Part shown: positions 8,216 through 16,452 of the stretch, in pieces
Position numbering within the stretch: the stretch's first letter is position 1
Layout of the letters: every line of letters starts with the position of its first letter
NCBI RefSeq assembly: GCF_020723905.1
Contig: NZ_DYHZ01000011.1
Location: 1 to 49,090, forward strand
DNA: 49,090 bases
Origin: Anaerolinea thermophila
Lineage (GTDB): Bacteria; Chloroflexota; Anaerolineae; Anaerolineales; Anaerolineaceae
Direction: 5' to 3'
The notes under the pieces: model-generated
What the model was told of the DNA's origin: nothing
Seen by the model: the letters and a program-made list of their open reading frames with translations, nothing else
The model's database searches: none
Translations under genes and position numbers: made by a program

Positions 8216-9382
8216 ATGTCGTGGAAAAAGAGCATTTTGAGCGCAGTGCTCATCCTGTATCTGGCAGGGTGCTCCGCCCTGCCGTGGACGCAAGCCACCC
8301 CGCAACCTACCCCCATCCCCACAGTGAAAGAAAATGGCGGTGTGGTGGCTGAAGCCAAACTGGCGCCCAATGACAGCGCCAGCGTATTCTTCCAGACCAG
8401 CGGCACGGTTGCCGAGGTGCTGGTCAAGGAGGGCGACACGGTCAGGAAAGGTGACGTACTGGCACGCCTGAGCGACGTGGAGCAAACCGAGGCAGCCCTG
8501 GCGGCGGCAAAAGCGGAAGAACTTGCCGCCCGGCAGGCACTGGATACCCTGAACGAGAAAGCCCGCCTGACCTCCGAACAGGCACACACCGCTTTGCTGG
8601 AAGCAGAACGTGCCTATCTGGATGCCTGGGAAGCCCTCGACAAAATTGACACCGATGACACTCAGGATCGCATTGACGATGCCAGAAAAGAAGTTGCCGA
8701 TCGGGAGAAAGAATTAAAGGATGCCAGAGAGGAACTGGACAAGTACCTCAACCTGAGCGAGGATAACGCCACCCGTAAAAATGCCCAGGACAAAGTGGAT
8801 GACGCTCAGCGCCGCTACGATGAAGCCGTGCGCAAGCGCGACCGCCTGATCAACGAACTGGAAAACGCCCGCGCCGCGTTTGCGCTGGCAAAGGAACGTC
8901 TTGAGGACGCCCGCCGCACCTACGAACAACGCACCGAAGGCAAACCCGACCCCGACGATCTGGCGCTGGCGCAAGCCCGCCTGACGGCGGCGCAGGCGCA
9001 GGTGCGCTCGGCGCAGGCGGCGCTGGATCGGCTGACCCTTCGCGCCCCCTTTGACGGCGTGGTGACCGAGGTACGCATCTCGGCAGGCGAGATGGTCTTC
9101 CCCAACACCACCGCGCTGGTGGTGGCAGATTTCTCCACCTGGTACGCCGAGACGGTGGATCTGAACGAAAAAGACGTGGTGAGGGTGAAGGTTGGGCAGA
9201 CGGTAGAGATTACCCCCGACGCCCTGCCTGAGGTGACGCTGAAGGGCGAGGTGGAACGCATTGCCCTCTACCCGCTGGAGCGCGGCGGCGATGTGGTGTA
9301 CCGTGTGCGCGTACGTTTGCTGGAGAGCGACGAACGCCTCCGCTGGGGTATGACGGTGGATGTGCGCTTCCCGGTAGAATAA
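8216..9382 (+). CDS. HlyD/MacA-type periplasmic adaptor lipoprotein
   Basis: The 388-residue membrane-fusion subunit starts at ATG 8216 with an excellent ribosome site (AAGGAGG at 8203-8209, six bases away); an in-frame ATG at 8186 overlapping the permease has none. The N-terminus MSWKKSILSAVLILYLAGC has a lipobox with lipidated Cys19. Residues ~55-95 and ~275-315 are the two lipoyl half-motifs (VLVKEGDTVRKGDVLARL; LRAPFDGVVTEVRISAGE). Between them lies a long Lys/Glu/Ala-rich coiled coil of ~170 residues. The C-terminal part is a beta-barrel. It is the last gene of the TetR-controlled ABC operon and is followed by a strong terminator. Because it is a lipoprotein it should sit on the outer face of the membrane, bridging the FtsX permease to its cargo. 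Confidence 0.9.
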   Translation: MSWKKSILSAVLILYLAGCSALPWTQATPQPTPIPTVKENGGVVAEAKLAPNDSASVFFQTSGTVAEVLVKEGDTVRKGDVLARLSDVEQTEAALAAAKAEELAARQALDTLNEKARLTSEQAHTALLEAERAYLDAWEALDKIDTDDTQDRIDDARKEVADREKELKDAREELDKYLNLSEDNATRKNAQDKVDDAQRRYDEAVRKRDRLINELENARAAFALAKERLEDARRTYEQRTEGKPDPDDLALAQARLTAAQAQVRSAQAALDRLTLRAPFDGVVTEVRISAGEMVFPNTTALVVADFSTWYAETVDLNEKDVVRVKVGQTVEITPDALPEVTLKGEVERIALYPLERGGDVVYRVRVRLLESDERLRWGMTVDVRFPVE

Positions 9383-9389
9383 AACAAAA

Positions 9390-9426
9390 AACTCCCGCAG
9401 TTCAAATCCCTGCGGGAGTTTTTTTT
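9390..9426. terminator. Bidirectional intrinsic terminator
   Basis: A perfect 11-base stem (AACTCCCGCAG at 9390-9400, CTGCGGGAGTT at 9410-9420) with a nine-base loop is flanked by an A-run upstream and a T-run downstream. It therefore terminates both the adaptor operon and the convergent glnS transcript. Confidence 0.92.
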
Positions 9427-11107
9427 ACTTCTTCAGCGACTGCTCGATCTTGCTCCAGGCGTCGCGCAGTTCCACGGTGAGGTTGAACACCGGCTTGCCG
9501 GGCGTGGAGTCGGGATCCACGCAGAAGTAGCCCTTGCGCTCAAACTGGTAGCGTGCGCCAACCGGCGCATTTGCCAGCGAAGGCTCAACCTTACAGCCGG
9601 TGATGATCTTCAGCGAGTCCGGGTTGAGGTAATCCAGGAAGGACTTGCCCTCTTCCACATCATCGGGAGTGGGATGGGTGAAGAGGCGGTCATACCAGCG
9701 CACCTCGGCATCCACCGCATGCGCCGCCGAGACCCAGTGAAGGGTACCCTGCACCTTGCGTCCATCGGGGGCGTAACCGCCGCGCGTGGCAGGGTCATAG
9801 GTGCAGTGCAGTTCTACCACATTTCCCTGTTCGTCTTTGACCACTTCCTCACACTTGATGAAGTAGCCGTAGCGCAGGCGCACCTCGCGCCCCGGCGCCA
9901 GACGGTAGTACTTGGGCGGTGGCACTTCGCGGAAATCCTCGCGCTCGATGTACAGTTCCCGTGAGAAGGGGATTTGCCGCGTGCCTGCCGAGGGATCTTC
10001 GGGATTGTTGACCGCTTCGAGGTACTCCACCTGCCCTTCGGGGTAGTTGGTGATAACCACCTTAAGCGGATCCAGCACACCCATTACCCGCAGGGCGGTC
10101 TTATTGAGGTTCTCACGCACGCAGTGTTCCAGAAGCGCCACATCCACCAGCGATTCGTTCTTGGACACGCCAATGCGGTCAATGAAATCCCGGATGGCTT
10201 CGGGCGGATAGCCGCGCCGCCGCATGCCGCGCAGGGTTGGCATGCGCGGATCGTCCCAGCCGCGCACCACGCCTTTTTCCACCATCTGTTTCAGGTAGCG
10301 CTTGCTCAAAATGGTGTAAGAGAGATTCAGGCGGGCAAACTCGATCTGTCGGGGGTGGAAAATGCCCAGCGCGTCGAGGAACCAGTCGTACAGCGGGCGG
10401 TGATCCTCGTAGGCAAGATCACACAGGGAATGGGTAATGCCCTCAATCGAGTCGCTCTGCCCGTGGGCAAAGTCGTACATGGGGTAAATGTGCCACCGGT
10501 CGCCAGTGCGGTGATGCGGGGTGTGCAGGATGCGGTACATCACCGGGTCGCGCAGGTTAATATTGCCCGACGCCATGTCAATCTTGGCGCGCAGGGTGCG
10601 CGAGCCCTCGGGGAATTCACCGTCGCGCATGCGGCGGAAGAGATCCAGGTTTTCCTCAACTGAGCGGTTGCGGTAAGGGCTTTCGCGCCCCGGCTCGGTG
10701 AGCGTACCGCGGTATTCGCGGATCTCTTCCGGGCTGAGGTCGTCCACGTACGCCAGCCCTTTCTTGATCAGTTCAACCGCCCACTCGTACAGTTGCTCAA
10801 AGTAATCTGAGGCATAGTACTCGCGGTCGCCCCAGTCAAAGCCGAGCCAGCGGATATCTTCTTTAATGGCTTCGACGTACTCGGTATCTTCCTTGGTGGG
10901 GTTGGTGTCGTCAAAGCGCAGGTTGCACTCACCGCCAAAGGCTTCTGCCATGCCGAAGTCAATGCAGATGGCTTTGGCGTGCCCGATGTGCAGGTAGCCA
11001 TTGGGTTCCGGGGGGAAGCGGGTGCGCACGTAGGTAAAGCGCCCGCTGCGTAAATCTTCTTCAATGGCTTCTTTGATAAAATGGCTGGGTGCCGGACTTT
11101 CTGTCAT
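9425..11107 (-). CDS. glnS: Glutaminyl-tRNA synthetase
   Basis: The class Ib aminoacyl-tRNA synthetase has 560 residues, the normal bacterial length. The Rossmann fold starts with [19 protein letters not shown] (HIGH at 40-43), followed by the GlnRS-type [11 protein letters not shown]. The KMSKS-equivalent is ILSKRYL near residue 265. The C-terminal part (~340-560) is the two-barrel anticodon-binding domain. GlnRS rather than GluRS is indicated by [15 protein letters not shown] and DDTNP. Its presence implies direct charging of tRNA-Gln. It lies 22 bases downstream of trpS on the same strand and is probably cotranscribed with trpS and the SelW-like gene. Confidence 0.96.
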   Translation of the reverse strand: MTESPAPSHFIKEAIEEDLRSGRFTYVRTRFPPEPNGYLHIGHAKAICIDFGMAEAFGGECNLRFDDTNPTKEDTEYVEAIKEDIRWLGFDWGDREYYASDYFEQLYEWAVELIKKGLAYVDDLSPEEIREYRGTLTEPGRESPYRNRSVEENLDLFRRMRDGEFPEGSRTLRAKIDMASGNINLRDPVMYRILHTPHHRTGDRWHIYPMYDFAHGQSDSIEGITHSLCDLAYEDHRPLYDWFLDALGIFHPRQIEFARLNLSYTILSKRYLKQMVEKGVVRGWDDPRMPTLRGMRRRGYPPEAIRDFIDRIGVSKNESLVDVALLEHCVRENLNKTALRVMGVLDPLKVVITNYPEGQVEYLEAVNNPEDPSAGTRQIPFSRELYIEREDFREVPPPKYYRLAPGREVRLRYGYFIKCEEVVKDEQGNVVELHCTYDPATRGGYAPDGRKVQGTLHWVSAAHAVDAEVRWYDRLFTHPTPDDVEEGKSFLDYLNPDSLKIITGCKVEPSLANAPVGARYQFERKGYFCVDPDSTPGKPVFNLTVELRDAWSKIEQSLKK

Positions 11108-11129
11108 GCTTTCACCCTCCCAAACGGAT

Positions 11130-12116
11130 TTATGGCAGTCCCACTGCCTCGCGCACCTTCACCATAGTCTGTTCAGCGATGACGCGGGCGCGGCTGGCGC
11201 CATCGTGCAGGATGTCCCAGATTTCATCGGGGTTTTGTGCCAGCGCGGCGCGTTTCTCGCGGAAGGGCGCCAGGGCAGTGTTGAGGTTGGCGGCAAAGCG
11301 TTTCTTGCAATCCACACAGCCAATGCCCGCGCGGCGGCACTCGGTGTTGATCATCTCCACCTCTTCCGGGCTGGAGAAGACCCTGTGCATGGAAAAGACG
11401 TTGCACACGTCGGGGTTGCCGGGGTCGGTGCGGCGCTGGCGAGCCGGGTCGGTCACCATGGTCATGACCACTTTGGTGGTCTCCTCGGGAGTGAGCGCCA
11501 GTTCGATGTGATTGTTGAGGCTCTTGCTCATCTTCTGCTGTCCATCGGTGCCCAGCACCTTGGGCACTTCGGTCAGTTTGATTTCCGGCTCTTTCAGCAC
11601 AGTGGTGTTGTAGCGGTAATGGAAGGAACGCACCGTCTCGCGGGCAAACTCAATGTGTGAAGCCTGGTCAATACCCACCGGCACGATGTCCGTCTCGTAC
11701 AGGACGATATCAGCGGTCATCAGCACCGGGTAAGATACCAGCCCCAGGTTGACATTATTGGGTTGCATGCGCACCTTCTCTTTGAAGGTGGGCAGATCGG
11801 TGAGTTTGCCCAGCGGAGAGACCATGGAGAGAATGAGGCTTAACTCAGTCACCTGCGGGACATGAGACTGGATGAAGACGATGCTCTCGCGCGGATCAAT
11901 GCCCGCCGCCAGCCAGTCCAGCGCCATCTCAAAAGTGTTTTGCTTGAGATCGCGGGTGGTCTCAAGCGTGGTGAGGGCATGTAAATCCACAATGCAGTAA
12001 ATGCAGTCGTAATCCTTCTGGAGCGCCACATAATTTTTAATCGCTCCCAGATAGTTGCCCAGATGCTGGCGTCCGGTTGGGCGCGCGCCCGAGAAAACAC
12101 GTCCTTTTTTGCTCAT
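11130..12116 (-). CDS. trpS: Tryptophanyl-tRNA synthetase
   Basis: The class Ic synthetase has 328 residues. The nucleotide-binding start is [18 protein letters not shown] (HxGN form of HIGH), and the KMSKS loop is [20 protein letters not shown] near residue 195. The substrate-pocket segment [12 protein letters not shown] is typical of bacterial TrpRS. A Cys-bearing insertion ([18 protein letters not shown]) in the C-terminal half resembles the CxxC cluster of TrpRS types that bind iron-sulfur or metal. The start ATG overlaps the stop of the upstream SelW-like gene (ATGA), so the two are translationally coupled. Confidence 0.95.
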   Translation of the reverse strand: MSKKGRVFSGARPTGRQHLGNYLGAIKNYVALQKDYDCIYCIVDLHALTTLETTRDLKQNTFEMALDWLAAGIDPRESIVFIQSHVPQVTELSLILSMVSPLGKLTDLPTFKEKVRMQPNNVNLGLVSYPVLMTADIVLYETDIVPVGIDQASHIEFARETVRSFHYRYNTTVLKEPEIKLTEVPKVLGTDGQQKMSKSLNNHIELALTPEETTKVVMTMVTDPARQRRTDPGNPDVCNVFSMHRVFSSPEEVEMINTECRRAGIGCVDCKKRFAANLNTALAPFREKRAALAQNPDEIWDILHDGASRARVIAEQTMVKVREAVGLP

Positions 12117-12367
12117 ATCTGTCCTTTCTCCAAGAAGGTTCGAACCGCGGCTGACACCTCGCCGGGTTCGGCATGGCGACCGGTGGCTTTTTTAGAGTAC
12201 AGGAGCGTCCCGTTTACCTCAACCTCGAAACGTCCGCCATCCGAGGGGATGAGCGTCAGCCGTTCAATTTCGGGTTCGTAGGTCTTCAACAATTCTGCTG
12301 CCAGACCGACAGCGCGATCGGTATAGCGTCAGACAGCGCAGTAGGTGATGGTAATGTTCAACAACAT
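12113..12367 (-). CDS. SelW-like (Rdx/SelT-W-H family) selenoprotein, TGA read as Sec13
   Basis: This 84-residue protein is missed by standard translation because codon 13 is TGA (12331-12329). With Sec (U) there, the start reads MLLNITITYCAVURYTDRAV, giving the redox motif C10-A-V-U13 at the position where family members have CxxC or CxxU. The rest is classic for the family: LTLIPSDGGRFEVEVNG, then LLYSKKATGRHAEPGEV. Fifteen bases after the TGA begins a SECIS-like hairpin (12297-12313) with the apical loop GGUCU. The stop overlaps the trpS start by four bases (ATGA). The thioredoxin-like family is proposed to act in thiol redox reactions. Intact codons on both sides of the TGA argue against a pseudogene. 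selA, selB, selC and selD would have to lie outside the window. Confidence 0.85.
12297..12313 (-). promoter_or_regulatory. Bacterial SECIS-like hairpin
   Basis: In the mRNA, GCUGUC pairs with GGCAGC (six pairs, one G-U) around the loop GGUCU. The stem begins 15 bases after the UGA, within the window required by SelB. The loop matches the GGUCU in the E. coli fdhF SECIS as I remember it. The hairpin lies inside the coding sequence, as bacterial SECIS elements do. Confidence 0.75.
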
Positions 12368-12396
12368 GATGAAACCTCAGAGTTCAGATGTCGGGC

Positions 12397-12408
12397 ATAT
12401 TATAATAT
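12397..12408. promoter_or_regulatory. Symmetric AT element with TATAAT on both strands
   Basis: The 12-base palindrome ATATTATAATAT lies between the divergent SelW-like gene and the sugar transferase gene. It offers a -10 TATAAT in each direction (minus 12404-12399, plus 12401-12406). I see no convincing -35 on either side, so the promoter call is weak. Confidence 0.35.
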
Positions 12409-12458
12409 AGAAAAAGGCGGAATCTGCCGCCCGGTTTGACGACAGGATTTCCCAACCC

Positions 12459-13079
12459 ATGCCGCTTTTTCCACAGGGAGTGCCTCTTTCCAAACGCCTC
12501 TTCGACCTGATTGTGGCGTCGCTGGCGCTGATTGTGCTTTCTCCGCTTCTGCTTCTCACCGCGCTGGCGGTGCGGCTGGGACTGGGCAAGCCCGTGCTGT
12601 TTCGCCAGCCGCGCCCGGGTTACAGAGGACGCATTTTCACCCTCTACAAGTTCCGCACCATGCGGGAAGCCCATGCGCCCGACGGCACCCCCCTGCCGGA
12701 TGAACACCGCCTGACGGCGTTAGGGCGCTTTCTGCGCGCGACCAGTCTGGATGAACTGCCCGAACTGATCAACGTTCTGCGCGGCGAGATGAGTCTGGTG
12801 GGACCGCGCCCCCTGCTGGTGAAATACCTGCCGCTGTACACGCCCGAACAGATGCGCCGCCATGACGTCCTGCCGGGCATCACCGGCTGGGCGCAGATCA
12901 ACGGACGCAACGCCCTCACCTGGCAGGAAAAATTCCGTCTGGATGTGTGGTATGTGGATCACTGGTCGCTGTGGCTGGACGTGAAGATTCTTTTGCTCAC
13001 AGTGTGGAAGGTCCTGCGCCGCGAGGGCATCAACCAGCCCGGTCAAGTCACTGCCAGCGAATTTGACGGCACCAATTAA
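12459..13079 (+). CDS. Polyprenyl-phosphate sugar-phosphate transferase (PglC/WcaJ-like)
   Basis: The 206-residue monotopic phosphoglycosyl transferase starts lipid-linked glycan assembly by moving a sugar-1-phosphate from a UDP-sugar to undecaprenyl phosphate. Residues ~12-35 form the re-entrant membrane helix ([20 protein letters not shown]). They are followed by the family blocks [34 protein letters not shown] and [13 protein letters not shown]; the DE pair in DELPEL is catalytic in this family. The length matches the short PglC-like class rather than the ~460-residue WcaJ class. It stands alone here; the other surface-polysaccharide genes of the window are at 32907-36573. Confidence 0.92.
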   Translation: MPLFPQGVPLSKRLFDLIVASLALIVLSPLLLLTALAVRLGLGKPVLFRQPRPGYRGRIFTLYKFRTMREAHAPDGTPLPDEHRLTALGRFLRATSLDELPELINVLRGEMSLVGPRPLLVKYLPLYTPEQMRRHDVLPGITGWAQINGRNALTWQEKFRLDVWYVDHWSLWLDVKILLLTVWKVLRREGINQPGQVTASEFDGTN

Positions 13080-13100
13080 CGGCAAAAAATCAGGTACAAT

Positions 13101-13420
13101 AGAATCACCCTGTATCTGATATAACCGGTGTGTTCCTGCCTGCACCCCCAGCCAGCCGGTCAATGTCGAATATCCCGATTTACCTGATGAGGTAAAGCCA
13201 GTGATTAAACGGGTAGTGTGGCAGAATTTTCCTTTTATGGTCCAGCACCCGCACCGGCTCTGTCGCTGGCGCTGGATACCCGATCCCCCGTAAATCTCGC
13301 CACAATCGTGCTTCTGGAGCGGTTTTGATTTCCCCCGCTACTGACGTTCCAACACCCACCCAGGATGGCTGAAAGGTTCTTACCGGTATCAGCCAGATTG
13401 AGCGAAGAGGAGGTTATGGT
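13101..13420 (+). ncRNA. Structured 5' leader of the B12-domain gene (candidate riboswitch-like RNA)
   Basis: Between the sugar transferase and the B12 gene lie ~340 bases without a gene. Four hairpins can be drawn: TTTACCT/AGGTAAA (13179-13196, GATG loop); CCAGC/GCTGG (13242-13275) inside CGGGTA/TACCCG (13210-13215 with 13277-13282); AGCGG/CCGCT (13318-13339); and TGGCTGA/TCAGCCA (13366-13395), just before the ribosome site AAGAGGAGG (13405-13413). CGGG at 13210-13213 could instead pair with CCCG at 13174-13177, giving two exclusive folds. TACAAT at 13095-13100 may be the -10 box. No canonical cobalamin B12 box is present, so the class is unknown. Confidence 0.45.
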
Positions 13421-15061
13421 ATGAAAACTGTTGTAGCCGCCGCACTGGGCGAATGCGTCCATGTTGCCGGAGTGATGAACTTTCTGCGTCTGGCGGAACT
13501 GGCAGGCTGGCGCACCGTCTTTCTCGGGCCCGCCGTGCCCATTGAAAAGGTCATTGAGGCAGCCCGCAAAGAAGGCGCCGATCTGGTCGGCGTCTCATAC
13601 CGGCTCACCCCGGAAACGGGAGAGATGTTACTGGCGCAGTTTGCCGAAGCCGCCGACGATCTGCACGCCGCCGGGGTGCGTTTTGCCTTTGCGGGTACCC
13701 CGCCGGTTGCCGAACGCGCCCGCAAACTGGGCTTCTTTGAGCGCATCTTTGACGGCAGTGAGACCCCCGATGCCGTGTTGACCTACCTGCGCGGCGAGGG
13801 CGGCGATCCGAACAACCAGCCCATCCCGCCGCAAACCACCGTGGAGCGCATCCGCTGGAAGGCACCCTACCCGCTCCTGCGCCACCACTTCGGCTTGCCC
13901 ACCATGGAAGACACCCTGCGCGGCATCGAGCAGATTGCCGAAGTGGGCGCGCTGGACGTGATCAGTCTGGGCGTGGATCAGGACGCACAGGAAAACTTCT
14001 TCAAACCCGAAAAGCAGGATCCCCGCCGCCGCGGTGCCGGCGGCGTGCCGGTGCGCACCCCTGACGATTACCGCGCCCTCTATCAGGCAAGCCGCCGCGG
14101 CAACTACCCGCTTCTGCGCACCTACTCCGGCACCGACGATTTCATCCGCCTGGCGGAGATGTACATGGAGACCATTCACAATGCCTGGTGCGCCATTCCG
14201 CTCTTCTGGTTCAATCAGATGGACGGACGTGGACCGTGGGATCTGGAAGGCTCCATTGTCGAGCATCAGGAAGTAATGGCATGGTACGGAGCGCGCAACA
14301 TCCCCGTGGAACTGAACGAGCCGCATCACTGGGGCATGCGCGATGCGCCCGATACCGTCTTTGTCGCCTCGGCGTACCTCTCGGCATATAATGCCCGCGC
14401 CTTTGGCGTACACGACTACATCGCTCAGTTAATGTTCAACAGCCCGCCGGGGCTTTCGGATGCCATGGATCTGGCGCGCATGCTGGCGGTGCTGGAAGCC
14501 ATCGAAACCCTTGCCAGCGAGGACTTCCGCATCTGGCGGCAAACCCGCACCGGCTTGCTCAGTTACCCGCTTGACCCGGCGGCTGCGCGCGGGCATCTGG
14601 CGGCAAGCATCTACCTGCAAATGGCAATCAAACCGCACATTGTGCATATCGTCGGGCATACTGAAGCGCATCATGCCGCCACGGCGGAGGATGTCATCGA
14701 AGCCAGCAAGATTGCCCGCAAAGCCATCGAGAATGCCATTGCCGGCGCGCCCGATATGAGCGCCGACCCGCGCGTGCAGGCGCGTAAGGAAGAACTGCTG
14801 GCAGATCTGGAAATTACTCTGGACGCCATCCGCGCGCTGGCGCCCGCAGGCGTGCCCGATCCGCTGGTGCATGCGCCCACCCTGGCAAAGGCAGTGGCAG
14901 TGGGCATTCTGGATGCGCCGCATCTGCGCAACAACCACTTTGCTCCCGGCAGGGTGAACACCCGCATCGTCGAGGGCAAATGCCTTGCCGTGGATGAGCA
15001 GGGCAAGCCCATCAGCGAACGGGAGCGCGTGGATCAGGCGCTGTCTGCTGTTCGTGAATAG
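13421..15061 (+). CDS. Single-chain B12-binding protein with mutase-like barrel
   Basis: The protein has 546 residues. Residues 1-125 resemble a cobalamin-binding Rossmann domain: GECVHVAGVMNFLRLAELAG sits where DxHxxG occurs, with His and Gly kept but Asp replaced by Cys; then come GADLVGVSYRLTPETG and FAGTPP. Residues ~150-450 look like a TIM-barrel catalytic domain reminiscent of the glutamate-mutase E/aminomutase group (NQMDGRGPWDLEGSIVEHQE, PVELNEPHHWGMR, QLMFNSPPGLSDAMDLARML). Known glutamate mutases keep the two parts on separate chains. The substrate is unknown. A strong ribosome site precedes the ATG, and a structured leader precedes that. The opine-dehydrogenase-like gene follows 72 bases later, suggesting a joint amino-acid pathway (inference). 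Confidence 0.6.
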   Translation: MKTVVAAALGECVHVAGVMNFLRLAELAGWRTVFLGPAVPIEKVIEAARKEGADLVGVSYRLTPETGEMLLAQFAEAADDLHAAGVRFAFAGTPPVAERARKLGFFERIFDGSETPDAVLTYLRGEGGDPNNQPIPPQTTVERIRWKAPYPLLRHHFGLPTMEDTLRGIEQIAEVGALDVISLGVDQDAQENFFKPEKQDPRRRGAGGVPVRTPDDYRALYQASRRGNYPLLRTYSGTDDFIRLAEMYMETIHNAWCAIPLFWFNQMDGRGPWDLEGSIVEHQEVMAWYGARNIPVELNEPHHWGMRDAPDTVFVASAYLSAYNARAFGVHDYIAQLMFNSPPGLSDAMDLARMLAVLEAIETLASEDFRIWRQTRTGLLSYPLDPAAARGHLAASIYLQMAIKPHIVHIVGHTEAHHAATAEDVIEASKIARKAIENAIAGAPDMSADPRVQARKEELLADLEITLDAIRALAPAGVPDPLVHAPTLAKAVAVGILDAPHLRNNHFAPGRVNTRIVEGKCLAVDEQGKPISERERVDQALSAVRE

Positions 15062-15133
15062 GATGTTTGTTCTCCGGAAAAATCCTTTTGCCCGTTCATT
15101 TTCATTGATTGTATTTCGTTCAGGGAGGCACAC

Positions 15134-16243
15134 ATGACCCAGACACTTTCGATTACTGTCATCGGCGCCGGACACGGGGGGAAAGCCATGGCAGCGCATT
15201 TAGCCCTGATGGGGCACCGCGTCAAACTGTATAACCGCACCGCAGAGCGCATCTACGCCATTCAACAACGCGGGGGCATTGATCTGGAAAGCCAGGAGTT
15301 CGGTCCACGGGGCTTTGGCAAACTGGAATGCGCCACCTCCAACATGGAGGAAGCCCTGAAAGGGTCACAACTCATCATGGTGGTGGTGCCGTCCTCGGCG
15401 CACGCCGATATTGCCCGCGCCGCCGCGCCTTATCTACAGGATGGACAGGTGGTCGTCCTGCACCCGGGTCGCACCTGCGGCGCCATTGAATTCACCATGG
15501 TGATGCGGCGCTCGGGGTGTCAGGCAGATGTCATTGTTGCTGAAGCGGAGACCTTCATCTACGCCTCGCGCTCCGACGGACCGGCGCAGGCGCGCATCTT
15601 CCGCATCAAAGAAGCCGTGCCGCTGGCGGCGCTCCCCGCCAGACGCACCCGCGAGGCGCTGGAACTGATCAATATCGTCTATCCGCAGTTCATAGATGGC
15701 GGCAACGTCCTGCAAACTGGCTTGAACAATATGGGAGCAATTTTCCACCCCGCCCTGACCCTGCTCAATGCCGGGTGGATTGAAGCCACGCACGGCGATT
15801 ACCAGTTCTACATTGACGGGGTGACGCCCTCGGTGGCGCGCGTCCTGGAAGCGCTCGATCGCGAACGCATTACCGTGGCGGCGTCGCTGGGTATCCGCGC
15901 CCGCAGCGCGCTGGAGTGGCTGAAAATGGCATATGATGCTGTAGGCAATGACCTGCGCGAAGCCATCCACAACCAGCCGGGCTACTACGGCATCAAAGCC
16001 CCCACCACGCTCAACCACCGCTACATCTTCGAGGATGTGCCCATGAGTCTGGTGCCAATTGCCTCACTGGGGATGCAGTACGGCGTCTCGGTGCGCGGCA
16101 TGGACAGCATCATCCGCCTGGCGTGCATCGTACACAACACCGACTACTGGCGGCGCGGCAGAACGGTGGAGAACCTGGGATTACGCGGTCTCTCGGTAGA
16201 GGAACTGACCCACTTCGTCATGGAGGGCGAACTGGCGGTATAA
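15134..16243 (+). CDS. NAD/NADP octopine/nopaline dehydrogenase-family protein
   Basis: The 369-residue protein has an N-terminal NAD(P)-binding Rossmann fold (TVIGAGHGGKAMAAHLALMG, residues ~8-27) and a C-terminal all-helical opine-dehydrogenase domain beginning around residue 190, with the family signature NNMGAIFHPALTLLNAGWIE. These enzymes reductively condense an amino acid with a 2-oxoacid, or run the reverse oxidation; the exact substrate cannot be read. The start ATG has a GGGAGG ribosome site. The gene follows the B12-domain gene in the same direction with no terminator between, so the two probably share a transcript and pathway. Confidence 0.85.
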   Translation: MTQTLSITVIGAGHGGKAMAAHLALMGHRVKLYNRTAERIYAIQQRGGIDLESQEFGPRGFGKLECATSNMEEALKGSQLIMVVVPSSAHADIARAAAPYLQDGQVVVLHPGRTCGAIEFTMVMRRSGCQADVIVAEAETFIYASRSDGPAQARIFRIKEAVPLAALPARRTREALELINIVYPQFIDGGNVLQTGLNNMGAIFHPALTLLNAGWIEATHGDYQFYIDGVTPSVARVLEALDRERITVAASLGIRARSALEWLKMAYDAVGNDLREAIHNQPGYYGIKAPTTLNHRYIFEDVPMSLVPIASLGMQYGVSVRGMDSIIRLACIVHNTDYWRRGRTVENLGLRGLSVEELTHFVMEGELAV

Positions 16244-16363
16244 CCGCGCTGTCTCCGTAGAGGGCTTCGAGGGACAGCACGGCAGGCTCACCATACACCA
16301 CTGACTGTTCCCTCTAAAAGGGCTTCTTTCAGAAAAAAAGGCTCCTTCTGCCCGGAATCAAAC

Positions 16364-16400
16364 AACCTCCCCGCCAGGCTTAACTGCTGTCGGGGAGGTT
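16364..16400. terminator. Inverted repeat, probable bidirectional terminator
   Basis: A perfect ten-base stem (AACCTCCCCG at 16364-16373, CGGGGAGGTT at 16391-16400) with a 17-base loop lies between the convergent opine-dehydrogenase-like and DUF2202 genes. T-tracts on both sides are poor. A second, looser repeat (TAGAGGG 16258-16264, CCCTCTA 16310-16316) lies upstream. Confidence 0.6.
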
Positions 16401-16452
16401 CTCATTCCTTCTACAGGAAGAAAGATGGCTCTTCAGGATCTTCCGGGAGGGA

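Noticed and set aside
12113-12367. SelW-like gene as a pseudogene with a nonsense mutation
   Set aside because: Only one stop occurs, exactly at the Sec/Cys position. The remaining frame is undamaged, a SECIS-like hairpin follows, and the gene is coupled to trpS.
13179-13213. TPP riboswitch, from ACCTGATGAGG and GCCAG
   Set aside because: The CTGAGA element and the CTGG/CCAG stem of the TPP aptamer are absent; the bases make a plain TTTACCT/AGGTAAA hairpin.
13101-13420. Cobalamin riboswitch, from CCCCCGCTACTG at 13332-13343 and the B12-domain gene downstream
   Set aside because: The B12 box (AGCCAGGAGACCTGCC-like) and the other conserved blocks are missing, and the CCGCT part forms a simple hairpin with AGCGG. 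It is kept only as an unclassified structured leader.
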